From assembly GCF_001884235.1 (NCBI RefSeq), contig NZ_MAOI01000039.1:1-64000 (forward strand): 64,000 nt of DNA, in the 5' to 3' direction. Shown piece after piece: positions 24,390 to 34,452 of this stretch. Position numbers and translations under genes: made by a program. Every line of letters begins with the position of its first letter. Within the stretch, counting starts at the first letter, position 1. The notes beneath the pieces were generated by a model. The model was not told the DNA's origin, searched no databases, and worked only from the letters and a program-made list of their open reading frames with translations. The stretch comes from Bacillus paramycoides (GTDB taxonomy: Bacteria > Bacillota > Bacilli > Bacillales > Bacillaceae_G).

Positions 24390-24936
24390 TTAAATAGAAT
24401 TTTCAGCTCTATCATTCCAAATAAATACTCGAGTGAAAACTACCATAATTCCTACAATAACTAAAAAATATAGGGGCATGACTACTAATGAACCTGTATG
24501 AAGCTGGCTCATTCCCCAAATCGTCATCGTCACTATTATATAATAGCCTAGGCTAAACAATGCACCGGCTGTACCAATGACATCTTGAAAATCTACTAAC
24601 GCTAAGCTTAGACAGTTAGGTAACGCTACCCCAATTCCTAGTAGCAATATAAACATCGCTACTAAAAATCCAATCATATATAGTATGTTTGGATTTGATC
24701 CAACAGAAGTAATAACAGATAAAATGACTGCTCCCCCTGTCATTACAATATAACCTATATATGATTTTCTCCGGTTTATAAATAGGCAGTATCCGTTTTG
24801 AAACTTTCGCTCCAATAATAGAAGCAGACGCAACTACAATTCCTAGAAATCCATACATACTAGGCGATAACTGAAAGTATTCAATAAAGATAAACGACGC
24901 TTCCGCATAATAGCTAAATAAAACACCACGTAACAT
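24390..24936 (-). pseudogene. Truncated and frameshifted MFS drug transporter (Bcr/CflA type)
   Basis: Two overlapping frames together encode the C-terminal half of an MFS efflux protein. The first gives SYYAEASFIFIEYFQLSPSM and GFLGIVVASASIIGAKVSKRI; the second, after a frameshift near 24780, gives YIGYIVMTGGAVILSVITS, LPNCLSLALVDFQDVIGTAG and further helices. The roughly 200 N-terminal residues are missing: the upstream end abuts the amidohydrolase gene after 34 bp. It was probably the last gene of the amine operon and is now non-functional. Confidence 0.8.
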
Positions 24937-24970
24937 TACAAGAGTTACGTGGTATGCAAACTATGATATA

Positions 24971-26590
24971 TTAAATTTTCACTGATTGTTCTTCTTGATA
25001 GATAATTTCACCATCAATAATAGTTGTTTCTACTTTTAAATCTTTAATTTGGTTTGGATTTACATTTAAAATGCTGTCACTTAATATAACTAAATCCGCC
25101 AACTTTCCGACCTCTATGCTTCCTTTTATCTCTTCTTCAAAACTAGCATAAGCGCCATTCCATGTGTATAGTTTAATAGCTTCCATTACGCTTATAGATT
25201 GATTAGCACCAACCTCTATTCCAGACTTGGTTTTTCTATTGACAGCAACATGAATTCCTAATAAAGGATTATAGTCAGTAACTGGTGCATCCGAACTACC
25301 TGCTGCAATGATGCCACGATCAATAAAATCACGAGCAGCGTACATGTGATTAACACGATCACCATAATGCCGGACATATATCTCTCCAAATTCATATGGA
25401 AATGGAGGGTTTGGAATTGGAACCATCTCTAGTTTTTTCATTCTCTCTTGTAAATCCGGTGAAGAAATTCCCGCGTGCTCGATTCGATGACGATGATTTT
25501 TTCTTGGTGATTCCTCTAGCGCCCTTTCTACACAATTTAAATACATTTCAATAGCTTTATCACCTTGTGCATGTACAGTGATTTGATAACCTTTTTTATG
25601 CGCTTCACCTAAAACCTTATAGATTTCTTCCTCACTATAATAAAGAATACCGTAATTGTGAGGGTCACTTGAATATGACTTACGGGTTGCAATTGTAGGG
25701 CCAGTACTACTCCCATCTGTAAATAATTTAGCCGGTCCAACTTTGAATCTCTCATCTCCGGTACCAGTTATCACACCAGCTTCGATCATTTTATTAACAA
25801 ATTCATGAGAGTTATTTATTTGACATATCATTGCATATATTCGGACACGAATATCCCTACTCTTCACAGCTCGTTGTAGTAAACGAAAACTCTCAGGTCC
25901 ATCTCCACCTGCGTCATGTATACTTGTTATGCCAGCTGCAACGAAATGATCTGATGCGATTTTCACAGCCTTCATCATTTCACTTTCTGTATAACTTGCA
26001 ACCTCGCTCATTCTCATATTTGCTGCTTCAATTAACTTTCCTGTAAGCCTTCCTGCCTGATTTTTTTCAATAACTCCCCCACTCGGATCCGGTGTGTTCT
26101 CGTTAATTTGCGCAATTTCTAATGCTTTGCTGTTCACCACGCTTATGTGGTGGCAAGTACGAGTTATAATAATAGGGTGTTCAACTGAAATTTCATCCAG
26201 CTCAGTAATTGTTGGATAACGCTTTTCCTTCACAGCTGTTTCATTAAAGCCCCAAGCACGTATCCATTCACCTTTTGGCGTCTCTGATGCCTTCTTTTTC
26301 AGATCATCTAACAAAGCCTCGATAGAATCAATATGTTCAGCTTTACAACTGACAGCCAACTGATTTAGTCCATAAGAAATGAGATGAAGATGGGAATCAA
26401 TGAATCCAGGAAGAAGCGTTTTTCCTTGCAGGTCAATTACATCCGTTTTTTCTCCTATAAAACTCTTAACCTCCTGATTCGAACCAACAACTGCGATGCG
26501 ATTATCTTTTATTGCTACAGCTTCGACTACTGCATTCTTTTGGTCGACTGTAATAACTTCCCCATTTATCAAGACAACATCAGCTTTCAT
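24971..26590 (-). CDS. Amidohydrolase, YtcJ-like
   Basis: A 539-residue metal-dependent amidohydrolase of the YtcJ/NfdA branch. N-terminal small beta domain, then GFIDSHLHL (metal H-x-H), a central TIM barrel with a possible carbamylated or metal-binding region near KLFTDGSSTGPT, VHAQGDKAIE, HRIEHAGI and the C-terminal Asp in AAGSSDAPV. The family hydrolyses amides or carbamates such as N-formyl or N-acyl amines. As the last intact gene of the amine operon it may release an amine from an N-acylated precursor, but that is inference. It follows the aminotransferase after 91 bp. Confidence 0.85.
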   Translation of the reverse strand: MKADVVLINGEVITVDQKNAVVEAVAIKDNRIAVVGSNQEVKSFIGEKTDVIDLQGKTLLPGFIDSHLHLISYGLNQLAVSCKAEHIDSIEALLDDLKKKASETPKGEWIRAWGFNETAVKEKRYPTITELDEISVEHPIIITRTCHHISVVNSKALEIAQINENTPDPSGGVIEKNQAGRLTGKLIEAANMRMSEVASYTESEMMKAVKIASDHFVAAGITSIHDAGGDGPESFRLLQRAVKSRDIRVRIYAMICQINNSHEFVNKMIEAGVITGTGDERFKVGPAKLFTDGSSTGPTIATRKSYSSDPHNYGILYYSEEEIYKVLGEAHKKGYQITVHAQGDKAIEMYLNCVERALEESPRKNHRHRIEHAGISSPDLQERMKKLEMVPIPNPPFPYEFGEIYVRHYGDRVNHMYAARDFIDRGIIAAGSSDAPVTDYNPLLGIHVAVNRKTKSGIEVGANQSISVMEAIKLYTWNGAYASFEEEIKGSIEVGKLADLVILSDSILNVNPNQIKDLKVETTIIDGEIIYQEEQSVKI

Positions 26591-26681
26591 AAACTCAACC
26601 CTTTCGGAATTACCCTTTTCGAGTAATTCATTCAGTATTTATAATTACATCTCTCAATAGGACCTTCCGCTTTTTAACAAA

Positions 26682-28037
26682 TTAAAGTTGAGCTAAACAC
26701 TCTTTTATGGTTTTAACGATAAAAGTAAAATCTTCCTCTGTAATGCTTAATGGAGGTGCAAGTTGTAAAATATTATTGTAACCTGCAACAGTGTCACCAT
26801 TTTTACCAATAATTAAGCCTTTTTCTTTACAAGCATTAATGACCTTGTTCACCTTTTCAATGGCAGCTGGTTCTTTCGTTTGCTTATCTTCCACTAGTTC
26901 AATCCCTAAAAGAAGTCCTTTTCCGCGAACATCTCCTACGTTTGGATGCTCTTTTACATCCTCTAATTCATATAACAGTCGTTCACCCAATTCTTTGGAA
27001 CGGTCAATGAGTTTCTCATTCTCCATAATTTCTAAATTCTTCAAAGCTAAGGCGCAAGCAGCAGGATTTCCTCCGAAAGTATTTACATGGCGGAAGCGAT
27101 CATAATCTTCACTACCTACGTATGCCTCATACACTTCTCGTCTAACTGCTGTTGCTGACAAAGGAAGATACGCACTTGTAATACCTTTTGCCATTGTAAT
27201 GATATCTGGTTTGACGCCATAATTCATAAATCCAAACGGCTTCCCTGTTCGGCCAAATCCACATATAACTTCATCACAAATGAGCAACGCACCGTGCTTC
27301 TCGCAAATTTCTTTTACTTTTTTCATATATCCATCAGGAGGCATTAATATGCCGCCTCCGGTAATAATCGGCTCCATAATCACACCGGCTACCGTTTGGC
27401 TTAACTCCCATGTCATGACACGGTCGATTTCTTCAGCACTTGCCAGTGTATGAACATCTTCTGGATTGCGATACGTATCAGGCGGTGCTACATGCAGGAA
27501 TCCTTGCCCCAATGGTTCATATTTATACTTTCGTTGTGCTTGCCCTGTTGCTGCAAGAGCTCCCATTGAGTTACCGTGATAAGCACGATAGCGTGAAATA
27601 AATTTATAGCGTCCATGATCACCTTTTTGTTGATGATATTGACGAGCAATTTTAAACGCTGTTTCATTTGCTTCCGATCCACTGTTAGAAAAGAAAATAA
27701 CGTATTCATCACCAAGCCATTCATTCAATTTCTCTGCTAATTTAATGGCAGGAACATGACTTTGTGTCAGAGGGAAGTACGGCATTTCTTCAAGCTGTTC
27801 AAAAGCCGCTCTTGCAAGCTCTCTTCGGCCATATCCAACATTCACGCACCAAAGACCAGACATACCGTCTAAATAACGGTTTCCATCAATATCCGTCACC
27901 CATGCTCCTTCTGCTTTCGTGATAATTAAATTCGTTGGACTAGGGGCTGCCCCTCTCATTGCATGCCAAAGGTACTTTTCATCTGCTTTTTTCAAACTTT
28001 GTGTTTGTTCTGTCGCTTGCACAATCACCAACTCCAT
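26682..28037 (-). CDS. Class III PLP aminotransferase (omega-amino acid type)
   Basis: A 451-residue fold-type I aminotransferase. Motifs: SGLWCVNVGYGRREL, FSNSGSEANETAFKIARQYH (cofactor phosphate region), ICDEVICGFGRTG with the PLP-contacting Asp, and TMAKGITSAYLPLSA with the catalytic Lys. It resembles taurine/beta-alanine/omega-amine:pyruvate transaminases that convert a terminal amine to an aldehyde. Gene order behind the semialdehyde dehydrogenase suggests it makes that enzyme's substrate. The first ATG has a weak site; a GTG 15 bases in has GGAG in front of it and is an alternative start. Confidence 0.9.
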   Translation of the reverse strand: MELVIVQATEQTQSLKKADEKYLWHAMRGAAPSPTNLIITKAEGAWVTDIDGNRYLDGMSGLWCVNVGYGRRELARAAFEQLEEMPYFPLTQSHVPAIKLAEKLNEWLGDEYVIFFSNSGSEANETAFKIARQYHQQKGDHGRYKFISRYRAYHGNSMGALAATGQAQRKYKYEPLGQGFLHVAPPDTYRNPEDVHTLASAEEIDRVMTWELSQTVAGVIMEPIITGGGILMPPDGYMKKVKEICEKHGALLICDEVICGFGRTGKPFGFMNYGVKPDIITMAKGITSAYLPLSATAVRREVYEAYVGSEDYDRFRHVNTFGGNPAACALALKNLEIMENEKLIDRSKELGERLLYELEDVKEHPNVGDVRGKGLLLGIELVEDKQTKEPAAIEKVNKVINACKEKGLIIGKNGDTVAGYNNILQLAPPLSITEEDFTFIVKTIKECLAQL

Positions 28038-28067
28038 TCTTTTCTTTTATGATTTCACATCACTCTT

Positions 28068-29528
28068 TCAATAACGAGCCGTAAGCATTTTCTTACGAGT
28101 ATAGAATTCTACGCCATCTTTTCCATTTGCATGGAGATCACCATAGAATGATTTCTTATAACCTGAGAATGGGAAGAATGCCATTGGAGCGGGAACACCA
28201 AGATTGATTCCTAGCATACCTGCATCAATTTCTTCACGGAATTCACGAATAGCTTTAGCGCTATCGGTGTACAAGCATGCACCATTTGCGAATGACGATG
28301 CATTAGCAACATGAATTGCTTCCATCAAGTCTTTTACGCGTACAATAGAAAGAACCGGTGCGAAGATTTCATCCTGCCAGATTTTCATTTCTTGTGTCAC
28401 ATTGTCAAAAATCGTTGGGCCAACAAAATAACCTTGTCCGTCCGCTGCATCGTCTTCACGTCCGTCACGAATAAGTGTCGCCCCCTGCTCTACACCAGAT
28501 TGAATGTATCCGAGTGTTCGCTCTTTATGTCCTTCACGAATAACGGGACCAAGGAAAACATCTTCTTCCAACCCATTACCAATCGTAATAGCATTAGCCT
28601 CTTGAAGCAGTCTATTAACGAGCTCATCTGCAACATCTTCTTCCACTACAACAACGGCCGCCGCCATGCATCGCTCACCGGCTGAGCCGAAAGCAGCATT
28701 TGTAATTTCTTTCGCTGCAGAACTAAGGTCCGCATCTTTTAATACGATTGAATGATTTTTTGCCCCTGCAAGAGCTTGTACACGTTTGCCATTAGCTGCT
28801 GCTGTTTTATAAATATACTCAGCGACAGGTTGAGAACCAACGAAAGATACAGCCTTCACATCCTCATTGTCAAGAATGCCATTAACGACGTCATGTGCAC
28901 CATGCACAATATTTAGTACTCCATCTGGAAGACCTGATTCTTTAAACAGTTCAGCTATGCGATTAGCCAGTAATGGTGTTCTTTCAGAAGGTTTTAATAC
29001 AAACGTATTTCCGCATGCAATCGCGAGTGGAAACATCCAGCATGGAACCATCATCGGAAAGTTAAATGGCGTTATCCCTGCGATTACTCCGATCGGGTAA
29101 CGATACATCCCTGATTCAACACCAGTAGCAATATCGGGAAGTTGCTCTCCCATCATTAAAGTCGGTGCACCTGCGGCAAATTCAACACATTCAATCCCAC
29201 GCTGTACTTCACCGTATGCTTCTTTATAACTTTTTCCGTTTTCCAAGGTAACGAGTTTAGCTAACTCTTCCCAGTTTTCAATCAATAGCTGTTGATAGCG
29301 AAATAGAATTCGAGAGCGCCTAGGAACAGCGACCTTACTCCATGTTCGGAATGCTTCTTTCGCAGTTGCTACAGCTCTATTTAAATCTTCTTTAGTCGAC
29401 AGCGGCACACGAGCAATGACTTCTCCTGTTGCTGGATTTGGTACATCTTCAACCTGTTTACTTGTAGATTCTATCCATTGTCCTCCAATATAATTTTTCA
29501 ACGTTTGTACATTTTTCGTTACTACCAT
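28068..29528 (-). CDS. CoA-acylating methylmalonate-semialdehyde dehydrogenase family
   Basis: A 486-residue aldehyde dehydrogenase of the MmsA/IolA branch. NFIGGQW-like [10 protein letters not shown] start, [41 protein letters not shown] and [14 protein letters not shown] with the catalytic Cys, all typical of MMSDH. This branch oxidises malonate or methylmalonate semialdehyde to acetyl- or propionyl-CoA. With the upstream-acting aminotransferase it could route a beta-amino acid or beta-alanine-like product into central metabolism. AGGAGG precedes the ATG. Adjacent genes are 30 bp (aminotransferase) and 155 bp (cupin) away. Confidence 0.92.
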   Translation of the reverse strand: MVVTKNVQTLKNYIGGQWIESTSKQVEDVPNPATGEVIARVPLSTKEDLNRAVATAKEAFRTWSKVAVPRRSRILFRYQQLLIENWEELAKLVTLENGKSYKEAYGEVQRGIECVEFAAGAPTLMMGEQLPDIATGVESGMYRYPIGVIAGITPFNFPMMVPCWMFPLAIACGNTFVLKPSERTPLLANRIAELFKESGLPDGVLNIVHGAHDVVNGILDNEDVKAVSFVGSQPVAEYIYKTAAANGKRVQALAGAKNHSIVLKDADLSSAAKEITNAAFGSAGERCMAAAVVVVEEDVADELVNRLLQEANAITIGNGLEEDVFLGPVIREGHKERTLGYIQSGVEQGATLIRDGREDDAADGQGYFVGPTIFDNVTQEMKIWQDEIFAPVLSIVRVKDLMEAIHVANASSFANGACLYTDSAKAIREFREEIDAGMLGINLGVPAPMAFFPFSGYKKSFYGDLHANGKDGVEFYTRKKMLTARY

Positions 29529-29551
29529 GGTGAAACCTCCTATTTTAAGAT

Positions 29552-29597
29552 AACCGCCCTACGTATAAAGAAAGCGCATTCATAAGGCGGTATGTAA
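29552..29597. repeat. Inverted repeat in the cupin to dehydrogenase gap
   Basis: ACCGCC and GGCGGT are separated by about 30 nt that are also partly self-complementary. It may adjust expression of the distal genes of the operon; it lacks a T-run. Confidence 0.35.
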
Positions 29598-29683
29598 ACT
29601 TATCTTCATAAATCCCACTACATTTCTTCAACATCTCTATTCTGAATTTTCAATCTTTTTAACGCGCAGGAGTAGTTATCTAC

Positions 29684-29983
29684 TTAGCATTTGCCCACTT
29701 CCCATTTCACATTGATCTCATGGTTCACTTTATAATTCTTTTTCAAAAATACTGGGCAATCCCATTCACAAACAAGGTCCTTAGCCAAGGAAACGACCCA
29801 GTCCTTTGTAACATGATACTTTTTCCCATCAACAGTAATAAATACTTCACCGTCTGTCACATAGAAAACCTCCTGTTCTTCTACATGCCACGTTCCTTTA
29901 TTCGGTTCGCCTACCCATGGTTCCCATGTGTCAACACCTAGTTGCCCAGCTTCTTCTGCCGTAAGTTTTTTCGCAAAAAACAT
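29684..29983 (-). CDS. Small cupin (Cupin_3/DUF861-like)
   Basis: A 99-residue single-domain cupin. WHVEEQEVFYVTDGEVFITVDG and DWVVSLAKDLVCEWDCPVFLKKNYKV match the Cupin_3 fold seen in EutQ-like and ureidoglycine-related proteins. A nearby Glu/His pair could bind a metal, but the first cupin motif is sparse in His. Function in the operon is unknown: a small isomerase, or a ligand-binding accessory protein. An ATG nine bases upstream abuts the ribosome site, so the second ATG is preferred. Confidence 0.78.
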   Translation of the reverse strand: MFFAKKLTAEEAGQLGVDTWEPWVGEPNKGTWHVEEQEVFYVTDGEVFITVDGKKYHVTKDWVVSLAKDLVCEWDCPVFLKKNYKVNHEINVKWEVGKC

Positions 29984-30028
29984 GATGATCATCTCTCTTT
30001 CTTATTGGTAATTTTGAAGAAATTAATT

Positions 30029-31447
30029 CTATAAATCTACCGTCTTAACATTTGTATCTTTTAAACGTTTGAACTCTTTTCTCATAAAGTATATGGCAAT
30101 GAGAACGCCTGGAATTTCTGCAGCAGGAGCAGCGTACCATACACCTTCTACACCCCAGTATTTCGGGAAAATAAATAGAAATGGTAACATGAACAACAAT
30201 ATTTTGCTTACACTAATAAACGTTGCCGACCAGTTTCTCTCTTGTGATTCGAAATAACCAGAGATAAGTAAGCTGACTGCACTAAGTGTAAACAGACAAT
30301 TAAATACAACTGTCGTCCAAATACCCAGTTTCTGCAATTCAGCATTACCACCAGAAAAAAATGACACAATTGGATCTGCAAAAATGATTAGTATAGCTGT
30401 CACAACTACAAAGAAGGAAACTGTAAAAATGAGTCCCATCTTAATTGCTTGTTTCACACGATCAAGGTTTCCTGCACCGTAATTATAACTAATAATCGGT
30501 TGGAGTCCTGTCATCCCGCCGAGCGCTGCTAAGGCAAGTAGATTGGTAATGTAACCGTTTTGAATCGTGAAAGCTGCAACATGTAGACCACCACCGTAAC
30601 TTTGCAGTAAGTTGTTGGTGAAAATAATTGCAATAAACATCATGAACTGACTCGAAAAAGATGCAAATCCAGTCCAAACTACTTCACCAATCTTTTTGAG
30701 ATTAATCATCATATCTTTCATTTTTGGCTTAAGTTTTGTTTTACCAAACCAGAAATAAAAGATTAAGAGAACAGGAATTGATTGCGAAATCGTATTAGCC
30801 CATGAAGAACCCATCATCCCCATGTCATACTTCGTTACCATAATCCATTCTGCAATCCCAGCAACAACTGCTGCGACTAACCAACTGTTCATTGATAATA
30901 TAGGTTTTTCATCGATATTAGTTAAAATACTTAATACAACAGCTAATATCGTTAATGGCAACGAAATCCATAGCAGTCGGCTATATTGCACCGCATACGG
31001 AAGCGCTTCATCACTTGCTCCGAATAAAATCATAATATCCTTTTCAAAGACCAACCCAAGTATAGCTAACAAAGAAGAAAGGAAAAGAGTAAACCATAAA
31101 GTTTGCCCCATAATACCTCTAGCTTCTTCTATCTTCCCTTTCCCCAGTCGAAGTGAAATGACCGCTCCGGCTCCTACCCCCAAAAGAACACCAATCATAC
31201 GGGTAATAACCATGACCGTAAATCCAATTCCGATCCCTTCGATTTCTAGCTCCTGAAAGCCACTGACGAAAAAGCCATCGATAACCGATACAACTCCTAG
31301 AATTACGTTAGCCATAATCCCTGCCAATGCAAACCGTAAATATAGTAACGGAATACTTTTGGTTCCAAGCACTGAATCATCCACCGGTTTATTCTTTACT
31401 TCTCGTTTCTCTATTTTCGATGACGGACGGTTGTCCACTATTTTCAT
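30029..31447 (-). CDS. MATE family efflux transporter
   Basis: A polytopic protein of about 472 residues with 12 helices. FALAGIMANVILGVVSVIDGFFV and GVGAGAVISLRLG are typical MATE/NorM-MepA segments, and the two halves are related as usual. MATE pumps exchange cationic compounds for Na+ or H+. Its place between two dehydrogenase genes of an amine operon suggests that it moves the amine or a toxic intermediate, though direction and substrate are unproven. Two ATG codons lie close together; the second has better spacing from AGGGG. Confidence 0.88.
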   Translation of the reverse strand: MKIVDNRPSSKIEKREVKNKPVDDSVLGTKSIPLLYLRFALAGIMANVILGVVSVIDGFFVSGFQELEIEGIGIGFTVMVITRMIGVLLGVGAGAVISLRLGKGKIEEARGIMGQTLWFTLFLSSLLAILGLVFEKDIMILFGASDEALPYAVQYSRLLWISLPLTILAVVLSILTNIDEKPILSMNSWLVAAVVAGIAEWIMVTKYDMGMMGSSWANTISQSIPVLLIFYFWFGKTKLKPKMKDMMINLKKIGEVVWTGFASFSSQFMMFIAIIFTNNLLQSYGGGLHVAAFTIQNGYITNLLALAALGGMTGLQPIISYNYGAGNLDRVKQAIKMGLIFTVSFFVVVTAILIIFADPIVSFFSGGNAELQKLGIWTTVVFNCLFTLSAVSLLISGYFESQERNWSATFISVSKILLFMLPFLFIFPKYWGVEGVWYAAPAAEIPGVLIAIYFMRKEFKRLKDTNVKTVDL

Positions 31448-31492
31448 GAGCATATCCCCTTACAAATAATTTATATAGCAAGTTAAGCTCAA

Positions 31493-32965
31493 TTAATTTG
31501 CATACCAACCTACAGGCTTAGCATGCTGGTGGATATTGATTTGCTTCGTTTCCATAAAATGCTCCAGCCCAACAGTACCTAACGCCCTGCCGATTCCACT
31601 TTGCTTATACCCGCCCCAAGGACCTTCCACATAAGCAAGATGATAACTATTAATCCAAGTAATTCCCGCACGCAATTTACTAATAACACGTTTCGCTCGG
31701 TCCATATCTTCCGTAAATACAGCACCAGCTAATCCATAAATGGAATCATTCGCTTTTTGGATAGCATCTTCCTCATCTTTAAATTTCTGTACAACAAGGA
31801 CTGGACCAAAAATCTCTTCCTTAACAATACACATATTCTCATTTACATCAGCAAATATTGTTGGTGCGATGAAAAATCCTCGATCAAGCCCATTTTCTGT
31901 TAAGCGCTGACCACCGCAAACTAATTTTGCACCTTCTTCGATTCCTCTCTGGATATAATGTAACACTTCATTCATATGAGATTCGTTTGTGAGAGCTCCC
32001 ATTTCAATGTTCTCATTTTCTCCGTTGCCAACTACAATTTTGTTCGCACGCTCGGCCAATCTTTCAACAAACTTATCGTAAATGGTCTCTTGCACAAGCA
32101 AACGAGATGCCGCTGAACAAACTTGCCCAGCATTGTGGAAAATACCAAACATCGCATTATCAACTGCGGTTTCAAAATCCACATCGTCGAACACAATAAG
32201 TGGAGATTTACCACCTAGTTCAAGTGTGATTTTTTTCATATTGCCAGCAGCTGCGCGCATAATACTTTGGCCTGTTGTTGTTCCACCGGTAAAGGCAACT
32301 TTATCAACATCATGGCTCTCTGCAAGCTCATTCCCAACTTTTGAGCCAGGTCCCAATACTAAGTTTGCCACTCCGTCAGGAAGCCCAACTTCTTCGATAA
32401 TTTCAAACAATTTGTATACGCTTACAGGAGTGACATCAGCAGGTTTAATTACAATTGTATTCCCTGCGGCAAGTGCTGGAGCAATTTGCCAAACAGCTAA
32501 CATAAGCGGGAAATTCCAAGGTACAATAAGTCCGCAAACACCAATCGGTTCATGAATAATAATCGTTTCCGAAGCATCCTCGCGAGTGTAAGATTCTTTT
32601 TTCATGCCTTTAATTAAGTCAGCATAATAGCGGAAGCATTGAATTGATACAGGAATATCCACATAGGTTGTGGCACGAATAACCTTACCATTATTTGCCG
32701 TTTCCAAACGGGCAATTTCAACTGTCTTCTCTTCAAGACGGTCTGCAATTTTATATAAATAGTCAGCTCTTTCATCCGCCGATAAACCCGACCATATTCC
32801 GCTGTCAAATGCTTTACGAGCTGCCTTAATTGCTATCTTCGCATCATCCGCTGATCCATGGGCAGACGTTGCAATAACCTCTCCGGTTGCAGGGTTAATA
32901 ATGTTTCGTCTATCACCGGATAACGCTTCTACCCATTTCCCGTCAATGAACATGTTAATTTCCAT
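31493..32965 (-). CDS. NAD(P)-dependent aldehyde dehydrogenase (betaine/aminoaldehyde type)
   Basis: A 490-residue aldehyde dehydrogenase. Motifs: VPWNFPLMLAVWQIAPALAAGN, FTGGTTTGQSIM, LELGGKSPLIVFDD with the general-base Glu, and FHNAGQVCSAASRL with the catalytic Cys. It is close to betaine- and gamma-glutamyl-aminobutyraldehyde dehydrogenases. It would oxidise the aldehyde released by the adjacent amine oxidase. The frame has an ATG 21 bp upstream, but that stretch contains AAAGGAGAGG, so ATG at 32965 is the start. The gap to the oxidase stop is 13 bp. Confidence 0.92.
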   Translation of the reverse strand: MEINMFIDGKWVEALSGDRRNIINPATGEVIATSAHGSADDAKIAIKAARKAFDSGIWSGLSADERADYLYKIADRLEEKTVEIARLETANNGKVIRATTYVDIPVSIQCFRYYADLIKGMKKESYTREDASETIIIHEPIGVCGLIVPWNFPLMLAVWQIAPALAAGNTIVIKPADVTPVSVYKLFEIIEEVGLPDGVANLVLGPGSKVGNELAESHDVDKVAFTGGTTTGQSIMRAAAGNMKKITLELGGKSPLIVFDDVDFETAVDNAMFGIFHNAGQVCSAASRLLVQETIYDKFVERLAERANKIVVGNGENENIEMGALTNESHMNEVLHYIQRGIEEGAKLVCGGQRLTENGLDRGFFIAPTIFADVNENMCIVKEEIFGPVLVVQKFKDEEDAIQKANDSIYGLAGAVFTEDMDRAKRVISKLRAGITWINSYHLAYVEGPWGGYKQSGIGRALGTVGLEHFMETKQINIHQHAKPVGWYAN

Positions 32966-32978
32966 AAACACCTCTCCT

Positions 32979-34265
32979 TTATGCAATAATATCTACTAGT
33001 TTGAAACCAATATGTGCTATATTGACCAGCATCGTTTTCTGATTATAGAACGGGAATGATTTGAGGCGTTCCTTTTCAAATCGATATCCACCTGCACTCC
33101 CCGTTGTGATCCATTGTGCCAATAACTTACCAAACAATGTTGAGAGAGACGCACCATGGCCCGTATAACCCGTTGCGAAATATGCGCCTTCTTTAGATCT
33201 GCCAATAACCGGGAACGTATCAATTGTCACGCCGATAAATCCACCCCACCTGTAATCAATCTTGCTTCCTTCTAGTTTTGGCATTATTTTAACCATGGCA
33301 TCGTAAACACTTTGATAAACAGCATCACCTAAGTTTGGACGAATGTCACCACCGCCAAATACGATCCGATTATCTGGTGTACGTCTGAAATAGTAAAGGA
33401 AACTGCTTGTATCAAAAACCATGCGATCTTTAGGAATGACGCTATTCACCAATGATTCTGGAAGCTGTTCAGTAGCAATAATACGTGCCGAAATTGGCAG
33501 TACGCCTTTATTCAATTCAGTCATGATTTTTCCGGAGTAACCATCTGTAGCAACAATAATGTCTTTCGCTGTAACAGCACCTTTTTCTGTAACAACTTTC
33601 ACACTATTTCGGCCGTACTCAATAGATAGTGCTTTCGAATGCTCAAAGATTTTTGCACCGATCGATTTAGCTGCTTCTCCCAAACCAATTGCATAATTCA
33701 GTGGTTGGAACGAGTAACTCGAGTCGTCGACTAGGCAACCATAATATTGCGGGGAATCGATTTCTTGATGCAACTGACTTCGATTAAGCACGCTACATTC
33801 ATATCCAAAATTTTTGTTTAAATATTCGCTTTCAAGTTTCAATCCTTCAAAATGCTTAGCTTTGTAAGCCGCCACAATGTGGCCTGTCTTTCGAAAGTTA
33901 CAATTGATTTGATGCTCATCGATGATGTTTTTAACTAGTTCAACACTAAGCAGCGAAAGATCGTTAAGTTGTCTCGCCTCTTCGGCACCATACTTCTTGG
34001 CAAGCTCCTGCATCGTCGGCTTATAGCCTGGCAATACCATCCCGCCGTTGCGACCGCTTGCGCCATATCCGATTGTTTCTTGCTCAAGGACAATGACACT
34101 CTTCCCTAATTTTTGCAAATGATATGCAGAAGAAAGACCTGTGAAACCTGCACCAATAATGACAACATCCGCCTCTTCATTTCCTTCAAGAAGTTTTCCT
34201 TTGTCATAGCTGTTTGCAGTCGCCGTCCACAATGAGAGAGTATCCATTCGATCCATCTTATCCAT
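32979..34265 (-). CDS. FAD-dependent amine oxidoreductase (PuuB/DadA family)
   Basis: A 428-residue DAO-family flavoprotein. The FAD motif is VVIIGAGFTGLSSAYHLQKLG near residue 35, followed by the flavin-contacting GYGASGRNGGMVLPGY, which is typical of gamma-glutamylputrescine oxidase and related amine oxidases. C-terminal RWGGFIGVTIDTFPVIGR and YFATGYTGHGASLS complete the fold. It oxidises an amine to an aldehyde with release of ammonia or an amine and hydrogen peroxide. It is the first gene of the operon; AAAGGAGAAGG and ATG at 34265 give the start, although the frame opens further upstream. Confidence 0.9.
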   Translation of the reverse strand: MDKMDRMDTLSLWTATANSYDKGKLLEGNEEADVVIIGAGFTGLSSAYHLQKLGKSVIVLEQETIGYGASGRNGGMVLPGYKPTMQELAKKYGAEEARQLNDLSLLSVELVKNIIDEHQINCNFRKTGHIVAAYKAKHFEGLKLESEYLNKNFGYECSVLNRSQLHQEIDSPQYYGCLVDDSSYSFQPLNYAIGLGEAAKSIGAKIFEHSKALSIEYGRNSVKVVTEKGAVTAKDIIVATDGYSGKIMTELNKGVLPISARIIATEQLPESLVNSVIPKDRMVFDTSSFLYYFRRTPDNRIVFGGGDIRPNLGDAVYQSVYDAMVKIMPKLEGSKIDYRWGGFIGVTIDTFPVIGRSKEGAYFATGYTGHGASLSTLFGKLLAQWITTGSAGGYRFEKERLKSFPFYNQKTMLVNIAHIGFKLVDIIA

Positions 34266-34343
34266 AGCTAATCCTTCTCCTTTCGTGACATGTATGTTAC
34301 AATACACTCAAAAATATTCGAAATATTCACACTTATCGAATTA

Positions 34344-34374
34344 ATAATATGACTTGGAGCTTCCTCCAAGTCAA
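34344..34374 (-). promoter_or_regulatory. MerR-type promoter of the amine operon
   Basis: On the minus strand TTGACT (34369-34374), a 19-bp spacer and TATTAT (34344-34349). The spacer holds a perfect dyad: GACTTGGAG (34351-34359), 4 bp, CTCCAAGTC (34364-34372). An over-long spacer with a dyad between -35 and -10 is the hallmark of MerR-activated promoters, and a MerR gene starts 80 bp away in the other direction. Confidence 0.85.
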
Positions 34375-34452
34375 TAGCCATTTTAGAGTTTTTTGAATTC
34401 ATTTTGCGAAAAAAATGGAGTAACTCCACTTTTTTTCATCGGGGGGACATCT

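Noticed and set aside
28311-28685. Plus-strand open frame of 124 codons in the MMSDH gene
   Set aside because: Antisense to a well conserved dehydrogenase; the composition reflects the complementary codons.
30985-31010. Catabolite-response-like GGAAGCGCTTCA
   Set aside because: It lies deep inside the MATE coding sequence and matches only the palindromic core; coincidence is likely.
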